Assembly (NCBI GenBank): GCA_934358675.1
Contig: CAKRKX010000024.1
Coordinates: 1 to 27,915, forward strand
Direction of reading: 5' to 3'
Source of the DNA: an uncultured Agathobacter sp.
GTDB taxonomy: Bacteria > Bacillota > Clostridia > Lachnospirales > Lachnospiraceae
Length of the DNA: 27,915 nt
The translations under genes were made by a program, and so were the position numbers. Numbering within the stretch: position 1 is the stretch's first letter; the number at the start of each line of letters is the position of its first letter. Shown here one piece after another: positions 23,271 through 27,915 of this stretch. Below the pieces are notes generated by a model, which was not told the DNA's origin, did no database searches, and saw nothing but the letters and a program-made list of their open reading frames with translations.

Positions 23271-23741
23271 ATGTTATTAGCAAGAAACAACAACGTATTT
23301 GATACATTTTTCGGTGATCCTTGGTTCAATGATCCATGGTTTGATGACAGAGACATTCAGAAGGCACAGAAGAAATTATATGGACACAACGACAAGAAGT
23401 TGATGCTCACCGATATAAAGGAAAGCGATAAAGGCTACGAGCTGGAGATGGATCTTCCGGGATTCAAGAAGGAAGAAATCAAAGCTTCCATTGAGAACGG
23501 ATATCTGATCATCAGCGCCGAGAAAGGCCTTGAGAAAGATACCAGGGATGACGAGGGTAAGAAGTACATCCATCGCGAGCGTTACACCGGAAGCTGCCAG
23601 AGAGCCTTCTATGTTGGCGATGAAATTGAACAGGATGATATCAAAGCATCCTTCAAACACGGAATCCTTCGTCTGGACATTCCGAAGAAACAGCCTAAGC
23701 CACAGGTTGAAGAGAATAAATTTATTTCCATCGAGGGATAA
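23271..23741 (+). CDS. hsp20: Small heat-shock protein, Hsp20/alpha-crystallin family
   Basis: This is an ATP-independent holdase of 156 residues. The N-terminal arm is rich in Phe, Trp and Asp (FGDPWFNDPWFDD). The alpha-crystallin domain covers about residues 42-140 (KESDKGYELEMDLPGFKKEE, YLIISAEK, RRxYxGSCQRAF-like turn, FKHGILRLDIPK with the conserved G-x-L), and a short C-terminal tail carries an I-S-I motif. AAGGAGGA lies before the ATG. HrcA/CIRCE control is shown directly upstream. Hsp18-type genes in other clostridia are also in heat-shock regulons. The downstream DnaJ-like gene could be partly cotranscribed. Confidence 0.96.
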   Translation: MLLARNNNVFDTFFGDPWFNDPWFDDRDIQKAQKKLYGHNDKKLMLTDIKESDKGYELEMDLPGFKKEEIKASIENGYLIISAEKGLEKDTRDDEGKKYIHRERYTGSCQRAFYVGDEIEQDDIKASFKHGILRLDIPKKQPKPQVEENKFISIEG

Positions 23742-23749
23742 AATAAGCG

Positions 23750-23773
23750 AGCGGGCTGCAGATGCAGTCCGCT
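23750..23773 (+). terminator. Hairpin after hsp20
   Basis: AGCGGGCTGC pairs with GCAGTCCGCT (one G-T pair) around 23750-23773, followed by TTGTGCGTTG, which is a poor T run. It may reduce but not abolish transcription into the DnaJ-like gene. Confidence 0.5.
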
Positions 23774-23904
23774 TGTGCGTTGTATAGAACTACAGGCAGG
23801 AATATAGTATCGATCGGCATGGCAACAGTGCTTGCGCAAAAAGCATGCGGATTAAAATGTGAGTTGTGAATTCTGAAAGAAAAAAAGAGAGGCAGGTGAA
23901 TAAT

Positions 23905-24909
23905 ATGGCTGCAAAACGTGATTACTACGAAACGCTCGGCGTCAACAAGAGCGCGGATCAGTTGACCATAAAAAAGGCATATCGTAAACTGGCGAAGAAA
24001 TATCATCCGGACACGAACGCCGGCGATGCGCACGCGGAGGAAATGTTCAAGGATGTGACGGAAGCCTACAATGTATTGAGCGATGAGAAAAAGCGTAAGC
24101 TCTATGATGAATTCGGCTTCGCAGGTTTGCAGGAAGGATTTTCTGCGGAAGCGGCAAGAGAAGCAAAGAATGCCGGTTTCGGCGGATTTGGCGGCTTCGG
24201 AGGAGGCAATCCGTTCGGAAGTGGTGGCGGGTATACAAGCGACGGCCCCTACATGCACAGGGAATTTCATTTTGAGAACGGATCGGACGATATGGATGAT
24301 ATTCTCTCGGGCATGTTCGGCGATATGTTCTCGCATGGCGGCTCATCGGCAGGCTGGAGTTCCGCGGGCAGCGGCAGGAACCGCAAGGGTTCGGATGTGA
24401 TGGCAGATCTTACGGTATCGTTTGAGGAAGCGGTATTTGGCTGCGAGAAAGAGATCATGCTGCGTGACCCGGCAACCGGCAAGACCTCGAACCTGTCGAT
24501 CCATATTCCGGCAGGCATCGAATCCGGTAAGACTGTCCGTCTCAAGGGACAGGGAAATCCGGGCAGAAACGGCGGTGCAGCAGGCGATGTGCTCCTGAAA
24601 GTTATGGTTGCACCGAGCAAAGAGTTTGAGCGCAAGGGACAGAATGTGTACTCGACTGTGCGCGTTCCGTTTACGACTGCGGCATTGGGCGGCAAGGCAA
24701 GAGTCCACACCTTATACGGCAATGTGGAATGTTCGATCAAACCGGGAACACAGGCGGGCAGCAAGATCCGTCTGCGCGGAAAAGGCATCGCGAGTGTCAA
24801 GAATCCGTCCGTCAAAGGTGACCAGTATGTGACTGTGGAGATCCAGGTTCCGCGCCAGCTCTCGCCGAAGGCAAAGGAGGCACTCGAAGCGTATCAGGCA
24901 GTGAGCTAA
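23905..24909 (+). CDS. DnaJ-like co-chaperone without zinc fingers (type II, CbpA-like)
   Basis: This J-domain protein of 334 residues stimulates Hsp70 (DnaK). The J domain is residues about 4-70 ([20 protein letters not shown], with the catalytic HPD in KYHPDTNAG). A Gly/Phe-rich linker follows ([20 protein letters not shown]), then the C-terminal substrate-binding domains ([45 protein letters not shown]). The four CxxCxGxG zinc motifs of canonical DnaJ are absent. The ATG at 23905 matches the usual start MAAKRDYYE; a GTG at 23866 in frame would add 13 unlikely residues. It follows hsp20 and probably belongs to the stress response. It is not the main dnaJ of a dnaK operon. Confidence 0.92.
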   Translation: MAAKRDYYETLGVNKSADQLTIKKAYRKLAKKYHPDTNAGDAHAEEMFKDVTEAYNVLSDEKKRKLYDEFGFAGLQEGFSAEAAREAKNAGFGGFGGFGGGNPFGSGGGYTSDGPYMHREFHFENGSDDMDDILSGMFGDMFSHGGSSAGWSSAGSGRNRKGSDVMADLTVSFEEAVFGCEKEIMLRDPATGKTSNLSIHIPAGIESGKTVRLKGQGNPGRNGGAAGDVLLKVMVAPSKEFERKGQNVYSTVRVPFTTAALGGKARVHTLYGNVECSIKPGTQAGSKIRLRGKGIASVKNPSVKGDQYVTVEIQVPRQLSPKAKEALEAYQAVS

Positions 24910-24949
24910 GCCCTGCTTTTTAAATTTGTGAAGATGCAAATTTGAGATA

Positions 24950-24978
24950 TTGACAATACTGGCACGACCGCGTAATAT
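24950..24978 (+). promoter_or_regulatory. Strong promoter of the leader RNA / BECR-nuclease unit
   Basis: A perfect -35 TTGACA (24950-24955) is followed after 17 bp by TAATAT (24973-24978). An overlapping TATAAT at 24976-24981 would have a 20-bp spacer. A 7-bp inverted repeat (AAATTTG 24922-24928, CAAATTT 24937-24943) stands just upstream and could be an operator. Transcription would begin near 24988. Confidence 0.7.
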
Positions 24979-24987
24979 AATAAATGA

Positions 24988-25184
24988 AGGGAAACCTTTT
25001 GAGAAGCATACTCATATAAATGCATTCATTACCTGAGAAGCAGAACCCGTGATGGAAGGCGGTGACTGTGGAGGTTTCGAGAAAGGTGGCAACTTACCAT
25101 AATCCATCTTAGCTTCGGCGAAAGAAAGTTGTATTACAAAAGAAAACAAAGCCTTACAGATTTACCTGTGAGGCTTTTGTTGTA
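24988..25184 (+). ncRNA. Structured non-coding leader or small RNA ending in a terminator, before a BECR-nuclease gene
   Basis: Between the promoter and the nuclease gene lie about 195 bases with no supported open frame. TGAGAAGCA occurs twice, 34 bases apart (25000 and 25034). GATGG (25051-25055) can pair with CCATC (25103-25107), GGTGGCAACTTACC forms a small hairpin, and AGAAGC near 25004 can pair with GCTTCG near 25112. The segment CTGTGGAGGTTT (25066-25077) can pair with the left arm of the terminator through 11 pairs and one bulge, which would prevent termination. It does not match TPP, T-box, cobalamin, SAM, glycine or c-di-GMP consensus sequences as I know them. It could be a riboswitch-like attenuator or an RNA antitoxin. 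The exact 5' end is inferred. Confidence 0.5.
25148..25184 (+). terminator. Terminator between the leader RNA and the BECR-nuclease gene
   Basis: AAAGCCTTACAG (25148-25159) pairs with CTGTGAGGCTTT (25166-25177), 12 pairs with one wobble, followed by TGTTGT. It ends 2 bases before the ribosome site of the nuclease gene, the position typical of attenuators and of type III toxin-antitoxin loci. Confidence 0.8.
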
Positions 25185-25194
25185 TGGGAGGTAT

Positions 25195-25788
25195 ATGGAT
25201 CTAATTTACGAGTGCGCAAACAATTTTATGAATCTGGTGAATACAAAATATCACTTTGTATTCGTTCAAAATCGAAAGAGGCATGATATAGTCCTTGATT
25301 TTCAACCATCAGACTTTAGGCATGCAACCGGACTTCATCATATCACAGATATCGCTATTGAAAAAAATCCTATAAAATTGATGGATGCAATTTTACATAC
25401 AATTCCTTCAAAAATTTCCGACAGTAAACTTGAAAAAAGTAAAAAGTATAAAGAGATTTCACCGTATTCCGGTAGTGTCAGGGATAGAATTTCTGATATG
25501 CGTTTTCTGGAGCAGTGTCTGGATACAAGTGACTTTATGAGAATATATCAAGCACAACCGTTTGGAAGTCAGATTGGCGCAGATTATTTTATTGAGGCCT
25601 ATTGTAGTCAGATAAAGCAAAATGTTTATATCTTTATTCGAAAAAGACAGGAATCTGATCATTATGTGATTATATCTTTTTTCAGAAAAAAGACAATATT
25701 TTCAGGAATATCAACATACTGGCTTTTGAAGGAAAAGGATTCCGGTTTGGAAATTAAGCAACTATATAAGCGGAAGAACTACAAATAA
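25195..25788 (+). CDS. PBECR4-like (BECR-fold) nuclease-domain protein
   Basis: This 197-residue AT-rich gene fits the pattern of the PBECR4 domain, a predicted phage-Barnase/EndoU/ColicinE5-D/RelE-like nuclease. Visible features are YHFVFVQNRKRHDIVLDFQ, then the diagnostic-looking DFRHATGLHHITDI near residue 45. SVRDRISDMRFLEQCLD comes next, then GSQIGADYFIEAY and NVYIFIRKR, with the terminal VIISFFRKK and STYWLLKEKD. The assignment is from memory of the family pattern, not from a search. The start is ATG 25195, because GGGAGG (25186-25191) lies just before it; an in-frame TTG at 25129 would read through the terminator. No obvious antitoxin protein gene is adjacent. It may be a toxin controlled by the RNA upstream. 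No membrane segment or signal peptide is seen. Confidence 0.65.
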   Translation: MDLIYECANNFMNLVNTKYHFVFVQNRKRHDIVLDFQPSDFRHATGLHHITDIAIEKNPIKLMDAILHTIPSKISDSKLEKSKKYKEISPYSGSVRDRISDMRFLEQCLDTSDFMRIYQAQPFGSQIGADYFIEAYCSQIKQNVYIFIRKRQESDHYVIISFFRKKTIFSGISTYWLLKEKDSGLEIKQLYKRKNYK

Positions 25789-25911
25789 AAAATTTACTTA
25801 GATATAAAATTTTATAATTAAGAAACGGTGACATATATGGTGCATAGAATAGATTTTTGTGGCCACAGTGAAGTTAGTAATGTAAAATGTAATTATAAAT
25901 TTTTAAATTTT

Positions 25912-25939
25912 AACCCGTTTTCGTGCTTTGATGCGTCTA
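25912..25939 (+). promoter_or_regulatory. Possible ECF-type promoter of the membrane sigma factor gene
   Basis: AACCCG (25912-25917), 16 bases, then CGTCTA (25934-25939). This resembles ECF sigma promoters (AAC-containing -35, CGTC -10), although the AAC sits about 3 bases further upstream than in the Bacillus pattern. Its location 38 bases before the sigma gene would fit autoregulation. Confidence 0.35.
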
Positions 25940-25976
25940 TATAGTATCAAGAAGGAAAAGGGAGTTGTAGGAAATA

Positions 25977-27915
25977 ATGGAGATTAAGTGGATGCAGCTA
26001 GATGAAAATGTAATTAGAAAAGCAATAGAAAAGGATGAATGTGCAATTAATTTAATTTATGAAAATACGTTTAATACAGCCTATTTTGTAGCAAAAACGT
26101 ATGCGAAAAATCAGAATACTGTTAACGACATTTTGCAGGAATCTTACATAAAAGTTTTCGCAAATCTGAATACTTTAAAAGATAGTTCAAAACTGCAATC
26201 ATGGATAAATACTATCGTAAGGAATAAAGCACTTGATTTTAATAGAAAGAATCAAGAATGGACATTTTCAGATCTGTCGGAGAATGATGGAGATGAATGG
26301 AATATAGCAGATGAAAGAGAATCTTTCATTCCAGATAAGAATGTTGACTATACGGAAACATGCAGGATTATGATGGAGATAGTTAATTCTTTACCGCAGG
26401 ATCAACGTGTATGCATATATATGAGATTTTATGATGAGTTAACAGTTGCGGAGATTGCGCATGAATTGAAGTGCAATGAAGAAACTGTTAAAAGTCGCAT
26501 ACGTTATGCAAAAAAGAAAATGAAAGAGAAGGTGTTGGATTTAGAAAAGAAAGGAACAAAGTTATATGTTTTTCCATTTATTCCTTGTTTATGCTGGATT
26601 CTTCAAGAAGAAGCAGAAGCATGTATCTGTCCAAACCAAATAAAGAATATGGTACAAGCATCTTGTAGAATGGCGGTTGTGGAACCAGATACAAAGGCGA
26701 CTGTAGTTAAGCACAGCATGACTAATAGTGGTATCATTAAGATAGCTTCAATTAGCATGGCAGTTGTTTTAGTTGCAGGGTCAGTGGGGTATTTTGGAGC
26801 ATCTGCCGTTATTGACAAGATGATAATCAATCGACAAGCTTTGAATAATATTATGATACCTGAAATTGCCAGTGAAAGTCAGACAGAACCAGATAGTGAA
26901 ATAGCTGAGGATAGCGAGTCGAGTATTAAATATGAAGCGGTGCCAGATGCTGTTGCATGGAAACGTTATGCGGATGTGCTTTCAAATTTATATTATATGA
27001 ACAAATTTCCGGATAAGCAGGAAACTGATGAGTGGAATAATATGATCGATATTGATAATTTGGAAAGTGTCGAATATCGTTATAGAATTTTAGATGTGGA
27101 TAAGGATGGTATGGATGAACTAATGATTTATGCGTCCGGAGGTTATATGGCTGCCGTTCGTGATGTTATTTACAAATATGATAAATCCACTGGAAAAATT
27201 GAGAAGATGATTGAGTTTGGTAATGAAGGTGATTTGTATGAAAATGGTTCGATTATAAGTAATAATCATGGACTTCAAACTATTTATTACTATGATAATA
27301 AAACAAGAGAATATTGCAATAAAGGATCGTTTTATTTTACTGAGGTTATGGATGACTCAGAAATGGAAAAATACGATTTGAATGGAAATGGACAGATTTG
27401 TATAAATGAGAATTCTGAATATTGTGATGATACTGAATATGATGCAATAATAGAAACATATGTGAAAGGCTCTGTTGTAGAGAGCTTCGAAGGAATGCCG
27501 GAATTGACATATGATAGTGTAACTGAGACGGCAAAGTCTGCAAGTGACAAGATATTGGCTAAATATAAGGACGTTGCAATGCAAGTGGGGGATTGGGGCA
27601 TTTTGTTATTGCAACCGTATGATTGGGACTTCATTTCAGAGGAAAAAGTAATAACCAAGAGATTGTTGGAGACGGGGATGAGTTACAAAATGTTAGATGG
27701 TGAATTCGGAATAATGGATAATCCTTATGAATATGGAGCAGAATATGAGCTTTATAACCAAGATAAGAAAGTGGCGCAGATAGATTTTGTTGATGGGGGT
27801 GGAACGACACTTTATCAACCTCTTGATGGAATTTATATATTTGGGTGTCGACCGGGGGACAAAGAGTCGGATTTAGTACATAATATGGAAAATCTAGGAT
27901 TATATAGAGTTGGCG
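25977..27915 (+). CDS. Sigma-70-family (ECF-like) factor fused to a membrane helix and extracytoplasmic domain (3' end outside window)
   Basis: The reading frame is open from ATG 25977 to the window edge (646 codons, no stop). Residues about 10-75 form a sigma region 2-like domain (LIYENTFNTAYFVAKTYAK, DILQESYIKVFANL, LQSWINTIVRNKALD). Residues about 130-182 are region 4 with a helix-turn-helix (SLPQDQRVCIYMRFYDELTV, AEIAHELKCNEETVKSRIRY). A single transmembrane segment follows at about 253-276 (IIKIASISMAVVLVAGSVGY), and then about 370 acidic, Tyr-rich residues predicted outside the cell. That part includes DVDKDGMDEL (373-382) and DLNGNGQICINE (467-478), which fits an EF-hand calcium loop. 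It looks like a one-protein sensor and sigma factor. The AT-rich composition differs from the housekeeping genes. The ligand and target genes are unknown. Confidence 0.8.
   Translation, partial: MEIKWMQLDENVIRKAIEKDECAINLIYENTFNTAYFVAKTYAKNQNTVNDILQESYIKVFANLNTLKDSSKLQSWINTIVRNKALDFNRKNQEWTFSDLSENDGDEWNIADERESFIPDKNVDYTETCRIMMEIVNSLPQDQRVCIYMRFYDELTVAEIAHELKCNEETVKSRIRYAKKKMKEKVLDLEKKGTKLYVFPFIPCLCWILQEEAEACICPNQIKNMVQASCRMAVVEPDTKATVVKHSMTNSGIIKIASISMAVVLVAGSVGYFGASAVIDKMIINRQALNNIMIPEIASESQTEPDSEIAEDSESSIKYEAVPDAVAWKRYADVLSNLYYMNKFPDKQETDEWNNMIDIDNLESVEYRYRILDVDKDGMDELMIYASGGYMAAVRDVIYKYDKSTGKIEKMIEFGNEGDLYENGSIISNNHGLQTIYYYDNKTREYCNKGSFYFTEVMDDSEMEKYDLNGNGQICINENSEYCDDTEYDAIIETYVKGSVVESFEGMPELTYDSVTETAKSASDKILAKYKDVAMQVGDWGILLLQPYDWDFISEEKVITKRLLETGMSYKMLDGEFGIMDNPYEYGAEYELYNQDKKVAQIDFVDGGGTTLYQPLDGIYIFGCRPGDKESDLVHNMENLGLYRVG

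Noticed and set aside
24988..25145. TPP riboswitch, suggested by CTGAGA followed by ACCCGT
   Set aside because: The essential GAACCTGATCTGG and GCGNAGGGA parts are missing and the downstream gene is not thiamine-related. T-box, cobalamin and SAM consensus motifs are also absent.
25129..25194. N-terminal extension of the BECR-nuclease protein from a TTG
   Set aside because: It reads through the terminator hairpin, while a GGGAGG ribosome site stands directly before ATG 25195.
25837..25944. 35-codon open frame between the nuclease and sigma genes
   Set aside because: It has no good ribosome site, no recognisable features, and lies in very AT-rich sequence overlapping the proposed sigma-gene promoter.
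1..27915. tRNA, rRNA, transposase or integrase genes
   Set aside because: None could be recognised on either strand; the mobile character of the palindromes and the AT-rich end is therefore only inferred.

Overview
The window looks like a chromosomal segment of a spore-forming Clostridia species, most likely a member of the Lachnospiraceae. The grounds are strong AGGAGG-type ribosome binding sites, a tig-clpP-clpX-lon-engB block in Gram-positive order, GerA-family germinant receptor genes, the forespore gene spoIIR, and a CIRCE-controlled small heat-shock gene. The species cannot be named from this sequence. Most of the segment has intermediate base composition; the last 3 kb are clearly AT-rich and read as an accessory insertion.

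Layout. 1-4460: the end of a sugar ABC importer operon (permease cut by the window edge, double-NBD ATPase, second permease), then an AraR-type GntR/LacI hybrid repressor. 4500-10384: the proteostasis block tig, clpP, clpX, lon, with clear hairpin terminators after tig and lon and a weaker hairpin after clpP. 10390-11100: no credible gene, but a 711-bp imperfect inverted repeat. 11124-14438: engB followed without a gap by a zinc/manganese-type ABC importer (znuA, znuC, znuB). 14539-17706: an AGCS sodium/amino-acid symporter, ispE, and a GntR/FCD regulator. 17769-18177: non-coding, with tandem repeats. 18178-21781: a tricistronic germinant receptor operon whose A and B genes are separated by a near-perfect 195-bp palindrome and whose C gene is short. 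21983-24909: spoIIR, a DUF1934 gene, a CIRCE/promoter, hsp20, and a DnaJ-like co-chaperone.

The last 3 kb hold a strong promoter, a roughly 190-nt non-coding leader ending in a terminator, a small protein that looks like a PBECR4-type (BECR-fold) nuclease, and a sigma-70-family factor fused to a transmembrane helix and a large predicted extracytoplasmic domain with an EF-hand-like loop. That last gene runs off the right edge. A leader segment can pair with the left arm of the terminator, so the nuclease gene may be controlled by attenuation or by an RNA acting as an antitoxin.

The most unusual features are the two long palindromes (10390-11100 and 19711-19905), the leader-RNA/terminator/BECR-nuclease module (24950-25788), and the membrane-tethered sigma factor. 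The rest is conserved housekeeping and sporulation material.
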